Translations under genes and position numbers: made by a program
The notes under the pieces: generated by a model
What the model saw: the letters and a program-made list of their open reading frames with translations, nothing else
Database searches by the model: none
What the model was told of the DNA's origin: nothing
NCBI RefSeq assembly: GCF_002871795.1
Contig: NZ_PNHL01000004.1
Coordinates: 210,251-274,250 of the forward strand
DNA length: 64,000 nucleotides
Source: Brachybacterium sp. UMB0905
GTDB taxonomy: Bacteria > Actinomycetota > Actinomycetes > Actinomycetales > Dermabacteraceae
Direction: 5' to 3'
Shown: piece by piece, positions 25,704 to 35,088 of the stretch
Position numbering within the stretch: position 1 is the stretch's first letter
Layout: every line of letters starts with the position of its first letter

Positions 25704-27092
25704 ATGGCACGTCGATCCACCATCACCCGCCGCGCACTGCTCGGCGCCGCTGGCCTCACCGGCATCGCCGGGGCCGCAGCCGCGTGGCCGCGTCTCACCG
25801 GGAGGGACATCCCGGGCCGCGGAGAGGACGCCCTGACCATCCTCATCCTCGGTACCGCACAGGATGCCGCCGGTCGCCAGGTCATCGCCGACGCCTTCAT
25901 GGAGGAGCACCCGGACATCCCCGTGCTCATCCAGTCCGTGCAGGCCACCGACTGGGGAGACTTTTTCGCCAAGATCCTCACCATGGTGGCGTCCGGTACC
26001 CAGCCGGACGTGGTCTACACCGCGACCGAGGGTGCGCAGCTCTTCGCGGAGCGCCTGGCGCTGCCCCTGGACGACTACATCGCTCGTGATGCCGACCAGA
26101 TGCACGACTACTTCGACGACGTGCACCCCAGCCTCATCGAGGCGTTCATGTACAAGGGCTCGCTGTACCAGCTCCCTTTGGACTTCAACGCCGCCAACAT
26201 GTACCTCAACCTCGACGTCCTCGAGCGCAACGGCCTCGAAATGCCGGGCGAGGACTGGACGAAGGACGACTTCACCGAGCTCCTGCGCGGCATGCACGGC
26301 GACTCCACCCCCTACTACTGGACCAACCGCCTCTTCGGCGGGATCGTCCCCTGGCTCTACGTCAACGACACCTCCTTCCTCACCGAGGAGAAGGCCGATG
26401 GTGCCCAGGAGTTCTGGTCCACCTTCTACCCCGGCGAGGAGCGATCAGGCGGATACCTCTGGGCCGGATCGAACGCCGCCGACGAGAGGGTCCACGAGAG
26501 CTTCGAGCATCTGCGGGGCCTGGTGCAGGAAGGGCTCGCGGTGCGTCCTGAGGAAGGCGGCGGGAACACCCTGGTCGGCCTATTCGCCTCCGGCCGCATC
26601 GGCACGACCCCGGCCGGCGGCTACTGGGTTCAGGGACTGAGTGAGGGAGGCATGTCGCCCGAGCAGTACGACGTCCAGTTCTTCCCGAAATGGCGCACGC
26701 AGCGTCACCAGTTCGGCGCCGCGGGCTACGCGGTCATGAGGACCACCAGCAGGGCGGACCAGGCGTGGGAATGGATCAAGTTCAGCGCCAGCAAACAGGC
26801 GATGGAGCTGGCGTTCCCCACTCCGGCCACCACCCCCACCCGCCGCTCGATGGTGAACGACAACTTCTACACCCAGATCGGGCCGGAGAACTGGTCGCGC
26901 TTCTACGACACCCTCGACCGCTTCCCGACAACCGGCCCGATCCCGGCCCCGCCCCAGCAGGCCGCCGTCGAGACCGCGCTCATCCGGCACGTCTCCACGG
27001 CGCTCTCCGGCGGCCCGGACCAAGTGCAGCGCTCTCTGCAAGCCCTCGACCGTGACCTCCGCGAGGTCCTCGCCCAGGAGGAGATCCGATGA
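25704..27092 (+). CDS. ABC transporter solute-binding protein (CUT1 sugar type), Tat signal, 462 aa
   Basis: Extracytoplasmic sugar-binding component. ATG 25704 follows GAAGAGGA. The N-terminus STITRRALLGAAGLTGIAGAAAAW is a twin-arginine signal without an obvious lipobox Cys, unusual because most actinobacterial sugar-binding proteins are lipoproteins. The mature part is SBP_bac_1 type: ALTILILGTAQDAAGRQVIADAFMEEHPDIPV, VASGTQPDVVYTATEGAQLF, LPLDFNAANMYLNLDVLERNGLEMPGEDWT, and GGYWVQGLSEGG. First gene of the transport operon; stop overlaps the permease ATG. The substrate is inferred from the GH32 gene: a fructo-oligosaccharide or sucrose. Confidence 0.9.
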   Translation: MARRSTITRRALLGAAGLTGIAGAAAAWPRLTGRDIPGRGEDALTILILGTAQDAAGRQVIADAFMEEHPDIPVLIQSVQATDWGDFFAKILTMVASGTQPDVVYTATEGAQLFAERLALPLDDYIARDADQMHDYFDDVHPSLIEAFMYKGSLYQLPLDFNAANMYLNLDVLERNGLEMPGEDWTKDDFTELLRGMHGDSTPYYWTNRLFGGIVPWLYVNDTSFLTEEKADGAQEFWSTFYPGEERSGGYLWAGSNAADERVHESFEHLRGLVQEGLAVRPEEGGGNTLVGLFASGRIGTTPAGGYWVQGLSEGGMSPEQYDVQFFPKWRTQRHQFGAAGYAVMRTTSRADQAWEWIKFSASKQAMELAFPTPATTPTRRSMVNDNFYTQIGPENWSRFYDTLDRFPTTGPIPAPPQQAAVETALIRHVSTALSGGPDQVQRSLQALDRDLREVLAQEEIR

Positions 27093-27970
27093 ACAAGGAC
27101 CGCAGCTCCGTCGTCCTGCGCTGGCTGTTCCTCGCCCCGACGATGCTCGGCATCGGACTGTTCGTGGTGGTGCCGATCCTCGGGTCCCTCGTGCTGGCAT
27201 TCTTCCGCTGGGACATCATCACCTCCCCTCAATTCGTGGGCCTGCAGAACTTCGCCGAGATCGCGACCGACTCCACGGTGGCGGTGTCCTTCGCCAACAC
27301 CGCGGTGTTCGTGGTGGTGGCGGTCATCGCACAGCTCTGCGTCGCCATGCTGCTGGCCGTCCTGGTGCAATCCTCGATGCCGGGATGGCTGAGGGTCTTC
27401 TTCCGCTCCACTTTCTTCTTCCCGCTGGTGCTCTCCGCTGCGAGCGTCTCCATCCTCATGAAGTACCTCTTCAACGAGAGCTACGGGGTGGTCAACTGGG
27501 CGCTGTCCCTCGTGAACATCCCCGCCGTCCCATGGCTGACCAGCCCACAGTGGGCCATGGTCGTGGTCATCTGCGTCTACGTGTGGCAGAACTTCGGATT
27601 CTCTTTCCTGCTGTTCATCGGAGGGCTCGGCGCCATTCCCACCGAGGTCTATGAAGCCGGTGATCTCGACGGCGCCACGGGCCCGCGGCGCTTCTTCCAC
27701 CTGACCTTGCCGCTGGTGAGCCCTACCCTGCTGGTCGCCTCGGTCATGGCGATCATCTCGGCCCTCCAGGTCTTCGATCAGCCGTACGTCCTCACCCGCG
27801 GCGGCCCCGGCGACTCCACCCGCACCGTTGTCATGGTGATCTACGAGAGCGCCTTCCGGCAGCTCGAGTTCGGCCGGGCGAGTGCTATCGGGCTGATCCT
27901 CATGGTCCTGATCATGCTGGTCACCGCCGCGCAGTTCCGCCTCGCCCGCCGATTCGTGTTCTACCAGTGA
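27089..27970 (+). CDS. ABC sugar transporter permease, MalF-like, 293 aa
   Basis: Inner-membrane permease with six predicted helices, beginning WLFLAPTMLGIGLFVVVPILGSLVLAF. The EAA loop EAGDLDGATGPRRFFHLTLPLVSPTLL is the ATPase docking motif. The ATG overlaps the preceding stop (ATGA), so translation is coupled to the binding protein. It pairs with the MalG-like permease at 28023. No ATPase gene is in the cluster, so a shared MsiK-type ATPase is probably used (established for actinobacterial CUT1 systems). Confidence 0.92.
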   Translation: MNKDRSSVVLRWLFLAPTMLGIGLFVVVPILGSLVLAFFRWDIITSPQFVGLQNFAEIATDSTVAVSFANTAVFVVVAVIAQLCVAMLLAVLVQSSMPGWLRVFFRSTFFFPLVLSAASVSILMKYLFNESYGVVNWALSLVNIPAVPWLTSPQWAMVVVICVYVWQNFGFSFLLFIGGLGAIPTEVYEAGDLDGATGPRRFFHLTLPLVSPTLLVASVMAIISALQVFDQPYVLTRGGPGDSTRTVVMVIYESAFRQLEFGRASAIGLILMVLIMLVTAAQFRLARRFVFYQ

Positions 27971-28022
27971 GTCGCCTGACCGCCTCAGCGAGCACCCCCG
28001 TGCACCTCCGGAAGGACCTGTG

Positions 28023-28844
28023 ATGCAATCCCGACTCCCGTCTCTCGCCAAGTACGCCGTGCTGCTGGTGGCCGCCGTGCTCACCCTCGGGCCGGTGTGG
28101 TGGACCTTCACCACCTCGCTCCGTCCGGCCGCAGAGTCCTTCAATCTGCCGCCGAGCTTCTTCCCGCTGTCCCCGGACTTCTCGAGCTACGCGGCGGTCT
28201 TCGAGCAGATCAAGGTCCCTCTGCTCGTGCTCAACAGCGGACTGGTCACGGCGCTCATCGCCGCAGGCCAGATGATCACCGCCGCGATGGCCGGGTATGT
28301 CTTCGCCCGCATGGAGTTCCGAGGCAAGAATCTGCTGTTTTCGATCGTGCTGTCCACCATGATGGTCCCGGCACAGGTGACCATCGTGCCGGTGTTCATG
28401 CTGATCCGAGGCATCGGGCTGTCGGACACGCTGCTCGCGCTCATCCTGCCCGCGATCCCCACCGCCTTCGGCACATTCCTCATGCGCCAGTACTTTCTGG
28501 GGCTGCCGCTCGAGCTCGGTGAGGCGGCTGCGATCGACGGCGCCAGCCCGTGGCGCACCTTCTTCTCGATCTACGCGCCTCTGGCGCTACCCGGGATGGC
28601 GATCGTCGGCGTCCTCGCCTTCAACTTCCATTGGAACGAGTTCTTCCGGCCCCTCATCTTCATGATCTCCGAGCAGAACTACACGCTCCCGCTGGGCCTG
28701 GTGACCCTCCAGGGCAACCTCGGGACCGGATCGATCTCGATCGTCCTGGCCGGTGTGATCCTCTCGATGATCCCCGCTGTGGTGGTCTTCCTCTTCGGCC
28801 AGCAATACCTGCGAGACGGCCTCACCGCCGGATCGTCCAAGTGA
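28023..28844 (+). CDS. ABC sugar transporter permease, MalG-like, 273 aa
   Basis: Second permease of the importer: six helices, N-terminal VLLVAAVLTLGPVWWTFTTSLRP typical of MalG-like subunits, EAA loop EAAAIDGASPWRTFFSIYAPLALPGM. Start ATG 28023 has GGAAGGA 6 nt upstream; the adjacent GTG at 28020 is too close to the ribosome site. A 52-bp gap separates it from the MalF-like gene; the GH32 gene follows 46 bp later. Confidence 0.92.
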   Translation: MQSRLPSLAKYAVLLVAAVLTLGPVWWTFTTSLRPAAESFNLPPSFFPLSPDFSSYAAVFEQIKVPLLVLNSGLVTALIAAGQMITAAMAGYVFARMEFRGKNLLFSIVLSTMMVPAQVTIVPVFMLIRGIGLSDTLLALILPAIPTAFGTFLMRQYFLGLPLELGEAAAIDGASPWRTFFSIYAPLALPGMAIVGVLAFNFHWNEFFRPLIFMISEQNYTLPLGLVTLQGNLGTGSISIVLAGVILSMIPAVVVFLFGQQYLRDGLTAGSSK

Positions 28845-28890
28845 CCGCCCCCTCCCTTGAACCGTCCCGATGACCCAGGAGAACTGCTCC

Positions 28891-30168
28891 ATGACAACCG
28901 ACATCGCTTTCCCCGCTCTGCACCGGGTGCACCCGCGCGGCTGGCTCAACGACCCCAACGGCATCCTGCGCAGCGCTGACGGGCGCTGGCACGTGTACTT
29001 CCAGTTCAACCCGCACTCGGCCCGCCACGAGAGGATCCACTGGGGGCACATGTCGTCCCCGGACATGGTCACCTGGCGCCAGGAGCCGCTGGGCCCGGTG
29101 CCCCGGCCCGGTGAAGCGGACCAGGACGGCTGTTGGAGCGGCGTGGGTCTCATGGACGGTGATACCCCCACCCTCGTCTACTCCGGTGTGGACGGAGCGA
29201 ACAACCAGTTCTCGCGGGTGATCGTGGCTCGCACGGATCCGTCGGCCGCGGAGCTCATCGATCCTGGCCGCGTGGTCGCAGAGATTCCGGAGGTGGAAGG
29301 CCTGATCGGGGTGCGCGATCCCTTCCTCTTCGAGCACGATGGCCGACGCTGGGCGGTGCAGGGTGCGGGAGTGCGCGAAGGCGGCGGCTTCGTCGCCACC
29401 CTGCTGCTGTACGACGCGGAGGATCTCGAGGACTGGCGCCTCGTGGGAACCCTGCTGCACGGTGATGACCCGGTCGCGCAGGAGCACGCCCCGGCCGACC
29501 TGTGGGAATGCCCCCAGCTGGTCAAGGTGGGGGAGCGGTGGGTGCTGCTGCTGAGCCTGTGGCGCCACCGGGAGAACGGCGACGAAGGCCCGGTCCAGGT
29601 GAATCATCTGGTGGGCGACTTGGTCACGACCGACGACGGAACCCCGCGGTTCATCCCCTCCGGGGGCGGACGCGCCGAGCTGGGGCCAGACTTCTATGCT
29701 CCGCAGGCCGTGGCGGACAACGGCCGGGCCCTGCTGTGGGGCTGGGCGTGGGAAGAGGCTGAACGGACTCAGGAGCAGACAGACGCCCAGGGCTGGGCCG
29801 GCACCCTCACCTCTCCGCGCGTGCTCCGGCTGCGTGGTGACACCCTGCTCATGGATCCCGCCCCGGAACTCGCGGTGCTGCGCGGTGATTCGCTGGAACC
29901 AAGCGAGACTGGACTCCAGATTCCTGCCCCGTTCCGGGCCGAGGTCCGTGTCACCGGACCCGCTCACGTGGTGCTGCGCCGAGCCGATGGGGAGGAGCAG
30001 GAGCTGCTCGCCGCCCAGGGGCCGGCCACGATCCTTCTGGACGGTGGCCTGCTCGAGGTGCTTGAGCAGGAGAGCACCGCTGCGACCCGTCGCTTCCACC
30101 CGAGAAGCGGAGACATCGTGCTCGTGCGTGGGCAGGTCGACGCCGCCTGGGAGCTGCGCCGGCCGTAG
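28891..30168 (+). CDS. GH32 beta-fructosidase (sucrose/fructan hydrolase), 425 aa
   Basis: Hydrolyses terminal or internal beta-fructosyl linkages. The GH32 signature WLNDPNG has nucleophile D21; RDPF (D143) is the transition-state stabiliser and ECPQL (E206) the acid/base, giving a complete active site. A C-terminal beta-sandwich follows (from about 310). No signal peptide, so imported oligosaccharides are split in the cytosol. ATG 28891 was preferred over 28870 because AGGAG lies 9 nt upstream of it. Last gene of the LacI-controlled operon; a palindromic repeat follows the stop. Confidence 0.93.
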   Translation: MTTDIAFPALHRVHPRGWLNDPNGILRSADGRWHVYFQFNPHSARHERIHWGHMSSPDMVTWRQEPLGPVPRPGEADQDGCWSGVGLMDGDTPTLVYSGVDGANNQFSRVIVARTDPSAAELIDPGRVVAEIPEVEGLIGVRDPFLFEHDGRRWAVQGAGVREGGGFVATLLLYDAEDLEDWRLVGTLLHGDDPVAQEHAPADLWECPQLVKVGERWVLLLSLWRHRENGDEGPVQVNHLVGDLVTTDDGTPRFIPSGGGRAELGPDFYAPQAVADNGRALLWGWAWEEAERTQEQTDAQGWAGTLTSPRVLRLRGDTLLMDPAPELAVLRGDSLEPSETGLQIPAPFRAEVRVTGPAHVVLRRADGEEQELLAAQGPATILLDGGLLEVLEQESTAATRRFHPRSGDIVLVRGQVDAAWELRRP

Positions 30169-30170
30169 TC

Positions 30171-30249
30171 GATTCCATGAAAGACACGCAGACGGCCGGC
30201 CAGCTGCACTATGCGCGCGGTCGGTCGTTTGCGTGCCGTCTGTGGAATC
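30171..30249 (+). repeat. Palindromic intergenic repeat, copy C
   Basis: GATTCCA (30171-30177) pairs with TGGAATC (30243-30249), CACGCA (30185-30190) with TGCGTG (30230-30235), and an inner helix 30191-30201 with 30219-30229. The inner helix has three G-T oppositions, which are G-U pairs only if the top strand is the RNA. Apex TGCA-CTA-TGCG. It follows the GH32 stop and faces the end of the Cds1-like gene. Confidence 0.8.
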
Positions 30250-30297
30250 CCACGCCGTACTGCGCCACGGATCGACATCACGCCGCCGGTCCTGCCC

Positions 30298-31413
30298 TCA
30301 CCCGCCCTGCAGCGGCAGCATCCCCTCAAGCGCCTCGAGCCATGGCCCCAGCTCCCAGCCCTGCGCAGCGACCCAGGCGTCGTCGAAGTAGGTGTCGGTG
30401 TAGCGGTCTCCGGGGTCGCACAGCAGTGTGAGCAGCGAGCCTTCCTCCCCCCGTTCGCGCATCTGCGTGATCAGCTGCGCGCACGCGATGAGATTCGTGC
30501 CGGTCGAGGCGCCCACGCGGCGGCCCAGCACCTGCGAGAGGTAGCGCGCACCGGCCACCGAGGCGGCATCGGGCACGCGGATCATGCGGTCCACCACACC
30601 GGGCACGAAGCTCGGCTCCACCTGCGGTCGCCCGATCCCTTCGATCCGCGAGCCGCAGCTCGTGGTCACGCCCGGATCGTCCTGCACCCAGCCGTCGAAG
30701 AACGCCGAGTTCTCCACGTCCGCAACGCACAGGCCTGTGGGCAGCCGCAGATACCGCAGGTAGCGCCCGAAGGTGGCACTGGTCCCGCCGGTCCCGGCGC
30801 CCACCACCACCCAGCGCGGCACCGGATGCGGCTCGAGGGCCAGCTGCGCGAATGCACTGACGGCGATCGAGTTGTTGCCCCGCCAGTCGGTGGCGCGCTC
30901 GGCGTAGGTGAACTGGTCCACGAACAGGCCGCCGCATTCATCGGCCAGGCGCTGCGCCTCGCGACCCAGTCCTGCTGCGCCGTCCACCTGGTGACAGGTC
31001 CCGCCCGCCGCTTCGATGAGCGCGATCTTGCGGGCACTCGTGCCGTGCGGCACCACGGCCACGAAGGGGATATCCAGCTGGCGTGCCACATGCGCTTCGC
31101 TGACAGCCGTGGAGCCGCTGGAGGCCTCGATCACGGGCATCCCTGGCCGCAGATGCCCGTTGACCAGGTGATACAGGAACAGCGAGCGGGCCAGGCGATG
31201 CTTCAGGCTGCCGGAGAAGTGCGTGGATTCATCCTTGAGGTACAGCTGGATGCCCCACTCGGCGGGCAGCTGCAGCGGCAGCAGATGCGTATCCGCGCTG
31301 CGCCGCCCATCGGCCTCCAGGCGCCGCACCCGCTCGGCCACCCAGCACCGCAGCTCCTCATCGCTGCGATCCACGTCCTGCAGTTCCTGTGGCCACCGTG
31401 CGCACTCATCCAT
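30298..31413 (-). CDS. cds1: PLP-dependent cysteine synthase-family protein, Cds1 (L-cysteine desulfhydrase)-like, 371 aa
   Basis: Fold-type II PLP enzyme. The Schiff-base Lys is K71 in [29 protein letters not shown] is the substrate loop, and [17 protein letters not shown] binds the PLP phosphate. The 371-aa length and the C-terminal [13 protein letters not shown]...LLCDPGDRY match the actinobacterial Cds1 group, which degrades cysteine to pyruvate, H2S and ammonia, rather than CysK/CysM (about 310 aa). Leaderless: TACGGT, 6 bases, ATG. Its promoter is interlocked with that of the divergent gene at 31455. Confidence 0.85.
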   Translation of the reverse strand: MDECARWPQELQDVDRSDEELRCWVAERVRRLEADGRRSADTHLLPLQLPAEWGIQLYLKDESTHFSGSLKHRLARSLFLYHLVNGHLRPGMPVIEASSGSTAVSEAHVARQLDIPFVAVVPHGTSARKIALIEAAGGTCHQVDGAAGLGREAQRLADECGGLFVDQFTYAERATDWRGNNSIAVSAFAQLALEPHPVPRWVVVGAGTGGTSATFGRYLRYLRLPTGLCVADVENSAFFDGWVQDDPGVTTSCGSRIEGIGRPQVEPSFVPGVVDRMIRVPDAASVAGARYLSQVLGRRVGASTGTNLIACAQLITQMRERGEEGSLLTLLCDPGDRYTDTYFDDAWVAAQGWELGPWLEALEGMLPLQGG

Positions 31414-31419
31414 GGCATG

Positions 31420-31447
31420 ACCGTAGCGGCTCGCCCGGCCCTATGCT
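31420..31447. promoter_or_regulatory. Interlocked divergent leaderless promoters
   Basis: Reverse-strand TACGGT (31420-31425; 6 bases to ATG 31413) and forward TATGCT (31442-31447; 7 bases to GTG 31455) face away from each other 16 bp apart. Each -10 box lies where the other promoter's -35 region would be, so polymerase binding should be mutually exclusive. Confidence 0.55.
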
Positions 31448-31454
31448 CGACGTC

Positions 31455-32486
31455 GTGACGAACCAGCGGGCGCAGGCCGACGGGGACTCGGGCGCGCAGG
31501 AGGGCGCGCCCGAGGACCCCGAGGTGATCGACGCCGTCCCCCTGGACCCTGAGGCGCTACGCAGTCCCACCCTCCCGAACTTCGGCGAGCACGACATTCC
31601 TGGTGTGACCAGCGCCGATACTGCAGTCCGCGGCAGCGCAGCGCCCGGCAGCACCGTCCCCGTTAGCGCAACCTCCGGCAGTGCAGCCACCGACGCCCGT
31701 GCCGCCGCGTCGCTCCCGCTCCCGGGCGCGCCAAGCCCCGGCCCCGAGGGTCACCGCATCCCGCGCGGCCTCGATGACCCGGACCTGCAGGACGGCCCGC
31801 GCCGTCGCGGCCGGTGGCGTGGCAATCTCCCAGCCTGGGCGATCCTGGGCATCGTCGCCGTACAGGCCGTGGTCGTCGTGCTCGTAGTCGCGATGGTCAC
31901 CGGCACTGTCCGCACCGCCCTGGCACCACCAGCCCCTGCCACCTCCTCCGCCTCCCCGAGCATCCCGCCGGCGAGCCCGCGCGCCACCCCGTCGGCCACC
32001 CCCACCGAGCAGGAGAAGGAACCCGGCACCGTCACTGACGCTGAGGGGGAGAAGATCGCGATCGGCACCGATCCCGATGACCCGGCCGTGGTGGGGGAGC
32101 ACACCTTCGCCTGGGAGGTGTGGACCAGCGGCACCCTGTCGGTCACCGCCCGTGAGGTGGACACCGATGCGCAGCTGCCCGGCGCGGAGGACCTCGTGGC
32201 CGACGGGTATCAGCTGGTCATCGCCACCTATGAGGTGCGGTACGACGGGCCGACCCGCCTCGCGCCCGTCGAGGAGTTGTGGCCGACCGCCGAATCGGCC
32301 CGCCGCTACTACCCGGATATCGCCGAAGGGCTCGTCGATGATCCGATGCGGCAGGTGGACGCCCTCTCCAGCGGCGAGAGCGCTACGTTCCGCAGCGTCT
32401 TCATGGTGCCGACGGAGGAGCTCGACTCCTTCCTGCTGGCAGTGGAGACCTATAACGGCGAGCGCCTCTACTACGCGGCCGACTGA
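31455..32486 (+). CDS. Single-pass membrane protein with extracytoplasmic DUF4352-like domain, 343 aa
   Basis: GTG start 31455, leaderless. Residues 1-110 are cytoplasmic, acidic and Ala/Ser/Pro-rich; a transmembrane helix follows (NLPAWAILGIVAVQAVVVVLVV). After a Ser/Pro/Ala linker, the outer domain (HTFAWEVWTSGTLSVTAREVD..., YQLVIATYEVRYDGPTRLAPVEELWP..., SSGESATFRSVFMVPTEELDSFLLAVET) has the strand pattern of DUF4352/immunoprotective beta-sandwich domains. Similar architecture to the protein at 35089. Function unknown, surface-exposed. Confidence 0.75.
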   Translation: MTNQRAQADGDSGAQEGAPEDPEVIDAVPLDPEALRSPTLPNFGEHDIPGVTSADTAVRGSAAPGSTVPVSATSGSAATDARAAASLPLPGAPSPGPEGHRIPRGLDDPDLQDGPRRRGRWRGNLPAWAILGIVAVQAVVVVLVVAMVTGTVRTALAPPAPATSSASPSIPPASPRATPSATPTEQEKEPGTVTDAEGEKIAIGTDPDDPAVVGEHTFAWEVWTSGTLSVTAREVDTDAQLPGAEDLVADGYQLVIATYEVRYDGPTRLAPVEELWPTAESARRYYPDIAEGLVDDPMRQVDALSSGESATFRSVFMVPTEELDSFLLAVETYNGERLYYAAD

Positions 32487-32744
32487 GCAGCCCGCGAGGG
32501 CTCCCGCACCGCCCGCAGACGGCCCGTCCACGCCGGGCCTGCCCCGTGAGTGTGAGCATCCCGCCAGGTGCACGGCCGTTTCCGCGCCGCGGGCCCTCCG
32601 CCCGTACCCGGTCCCAGCCGTCGCCCAGCCCTCCGGCCGCGGTGGACAGCCCCCGGGCCCCTGCGGCATGATCTATATGAAACCCGGGGTATCAGGCATT
32701 CTTTCTGCACCCCGCCCTCGACGGAGAGACCACGGAAGGCCGCC

Positions 32745-34922
32745 ATGACCAGCTACATCGAGCACGTCACCCGAGTTCTCACCGAGGATCGCGAGCATCC
32801 GGGCCTCGGCGCCGTGGCCGTGCTGACCTTCGCCCCGCCGGAAGGGCAGGAGCGCCGCCCCGCGACCCTGGGCCCGCGCTCCATCCAGGCCGTGACCGGC
32901 GCGATTTCCACCGCGCTGGACCGCGCCGAAGCCGGGGACATCGCCGCGATCGCCCTGACCGGCACCGGGAAGGTGTTCCTCGCCGGCGCAGACCTGTCGA
33001 TGTTCGCCGACCCCACCGCCGTGAACCACGTCGAGGAGATGACCCGCGTCGCCCATGACCTGCAGATCCGCGTACGCACGAGCCCCGTGCCCGTGCTCGC
33101 ACACCTCAACGGCGCAGCGCTCGGCGGCGGCCTCGAAGTGGCGCTCATGGCCGACGTCCGCACCGCCGCTCCCGGCGTGCGCGGCATCGGGCTGCCGGAG
33201 ACGGGCCTGGGGATCCTGCCCGGCTGGGGCGGCACCACGCTGCTGCAGTCCGTGGTCGACCCCGAGACTGCGGTGCGCATGATCCTCGAGGACCCTGCCC
33301 GCGACCGACAGCTGAGCGCCGAGCAGGCCCTCGAGATCGGCCTCGTGGACGCTCCTGCGGCGGACCTTGCGGAGGCGCTAAACCAGTTCGCGGCCCTCAT
33401 CGCCGCGCATGCGGATGTCGAGGACACCGACGGGGACGTGGTGGATCCCGCCGTGGCGGGCGCCTGGGCGGGCCGCACCCACCCGCTGCCCGATGCCGCC
33501 GGCCCCGAGGCCGATGCGCTGCGCGATGCCCTGGATGCCGCCCACGGTCCTGCTGAGTCCCGCCGCGAGTGGGCCCAGCGCCTCGCCGCTGCCGGCGCCC
33601 CGGCCGTGGCCCGTGCCGTCGAGCTGCTGGGGCAGCTGCCCGGCTCCACCCTCGAGGACGCCCTGGCCCGCGAAGGTGCGGCGCTCGGGGAGCTCGTGCG
33701 CACCGATGCCGCCGCAGCCTCCCTGTACGCCGCGGAGATGCTGCGCCGCGGCAAGCCCGGCCGCACCCCCGTCGATGGTGCGCGCGAGATCCGGAAGGTG
33801 GGCGTGGCCGGTGCTGGCCTCATGGCCTCCCAGATCGCTGCTCAGCTGGCGCTGGGCCTGCAGGTGCCGGTGGTCATGCGCGACCTCGACGAGGAGATCG
33901 CCGCGAAGGGCCTCACCGCTGCCCGCGATGTCATCGAGCGCGCCGCCCAGCGCGGCCGGATCGACGAGGACACCGCCCGCCGCGTGGCCGAGAACCTCTC
34001 GGCCACCACCGATCTGCAGGACCTCACCGGCTGCGACCTCGTCATCGAAGCGGTCCCCGAGGTGCTCGCGATCAAGAAGTCCGTGTTCGCCGAGCTCGAG
34101 AGCGTCCTGGACGAGCAGGCGCTGCTGGTCACCAACACCTCGTCGCTGTCGGTCGCGGCGATGGCCGAGGACCTTGAGCATCCCGAGCGGGTGGTGGGTC
34201 TGCACTTCTTCAACCCCGTGGAGAAGATGCCGCTGGTGGAGGTGATCCACACCGAGGCGACGAATGAGTCGACCCTCGCCACGGGCCTCGAGGTGGTGCG
34301 GCGCCTGCGCAAGTTCGCCGTCCAGTGCGCCGATGCTCCCGGTTTCGTGGTGAACCGCCTGCTGTTCCGTGTGCTCGGCGAGGTGCTCGCGGCTGTGGAC
34401 GCCGGCGCCGACCCGTCGGAGGTGGATGCTTCCCTGGACTCGATTGGCCTGCCGATGCGGCCTTTCGCACTGCTGGACCTGGTGGGTCTCGCCGTCGCCG
34501 ACCATGTGGGCCAGGTCCTCGTCGCGGAGCTCGGCGACCGTTTCCACGCCTCCCCGGGCCTCGCCGCGATGGTCGAGCGGAAGGCCCGCTTCACCGAGAA
34601 GGCGAAGACCACCGTGCACCCGCCCGTCTCGCCCACCGTCGCCGAGGTGTTCACCGCCGCGAACCCTGAGCGGCCCGCCACGGCGCCCAGCATCTGGGAG
34701 GCGCTCGCCGATCGCGTCCGCGAAGGCCTCGCCGAGGAGATCGCGCTGATGCTCGATGCCGGTGTGGTGGAGCAGCCGGAGCAGGTGGACCTCGCCCTGA
34801 TTCTGGGCGCCGGATTCCCGCGCCACCGCGGCGGCATCACCCCGCACCTGGACGCCTCCGGCGCCGCCGAGCGCGGAGCCGGCCGGACCTTCCACGAGGA
34901 GCGGTTCACCCGGCGCTCGTGA
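32745..34922 (+). CDS. Enoyl-CoA hydratase / 3-hydroxyacyl-CoA dehydrogenase (FadB/FadJ type), 725 aa
   Basis: Bifunctional beta-oxidation enzyme. N-terminal crotonase domain (1-200): ALTGTGKVFLAGADLSMF and ALGGGLEVALMADVRTA with the oxyanion-hole glycines, and ETGLGILPGWGGT. An NAD-binding domain starts near residue 350 (KVGVAGAGLMASQIAAQLAL), with IEAVPEVLAIKKSVFAELE, NTSSLSVAAMAEDLEHPERVVGLHFFNPVEKMPLVEVI (His of the dyad) and the C-terminal FVVNRLL. Together with the thiolase and acyl-CoA dehydrogenase at 20.9-23.5 kb it completes a cycle. ATG 32745 follows GGAAGG by 5 nt. A longer upstream frame is not supported. Confidence 0.93.
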   Translation: MTSYIEHVTRVLTEDREHPGLGAVAVLTFAPPEGQERRPATLGPRSIQAVTGAISTALDRAEAGDIAAIALTGTGKVFLAGADLSMFADPTAVNHVEEMTRVAHDLQIRVRTSPVPVLAHLNGAALGGGLEVALMADVRTAAPGVRGIGLPETGLGILPGWGGTTLLQSVVDPETAVRMILEDPARDRQLSAEQALEIGLVDAPAADLAEALNQFAALIAAHADVEDTDGDVVDPAVAGAWAGRTHPLPDAAGPEADALRDALDAAHGPAESRREWAQRLAAAGAPAVARAVELLGQLPGSTLEDALAREGAALGELVRTDAAAASLYAAEMLRRGKPGRTPVDGAREIRKVGVAGAGLMASQIAAQLALGLQVPVVMRDLDEEIAAKGLTAARDVIERAAQRGRIDEDTARRVAENLSATTDLQDLTGCDLVIEAVPEVLAIKKSVFAELESVLDEQALLVTNTSSLSVAAMAEDLEHPERVVGLHFFNPVEKMPLVEVIHTEATNESTLATGLEVVRRLRKFAVQCADAPGFVVNRLLFRVLGEVLAAVDAGADPSEVDASLDSIGLPMRPFALLDLVGLAVADHVGQVLVAELGDRFHASPGLAAMVERKARFTEKAKTTVHPPVSPTVAEVFTAANPERPATAPSIWEALADRVREGLAEEIALMLDAGVVEQPEQVDLALILGAGFPRHRGGITPHLDASGAAERGAGRTFHEERFTRRS

Positions 34923-34984
34923 GCCGTGGGGAAATTCGCGCTGCGCCGTCCCCGGATCGGGGCCGTGCACGGGGCTGTGCGGCA

Positions 34985-35013
34985 CTGAACATGTGTCGCA
35001 CAAGAGGTATGAT
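34985..35013 (+). promoter_or_regulatory. Promoter of the Gln/Tyr/Gly-repeat membrane protein
   Basis: TATGAT (35008-35013) is a near-consensus -10 box; CTGAAC (34985-34990) lies 17 bp upstream as a weak -35. A normal 70-nt leader with AAAGGGG near 35068-35074 follows, in contrast to the leaderless genes around it. Confidence 0.45.
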
Positions 35014-35088
35014 CATGTGAGGTGACCTGCACCGTCGGCGGTCATCTCCGTCAGGGTTCTGCCAGAGAAAGGGGTCGGCACCACCCGG

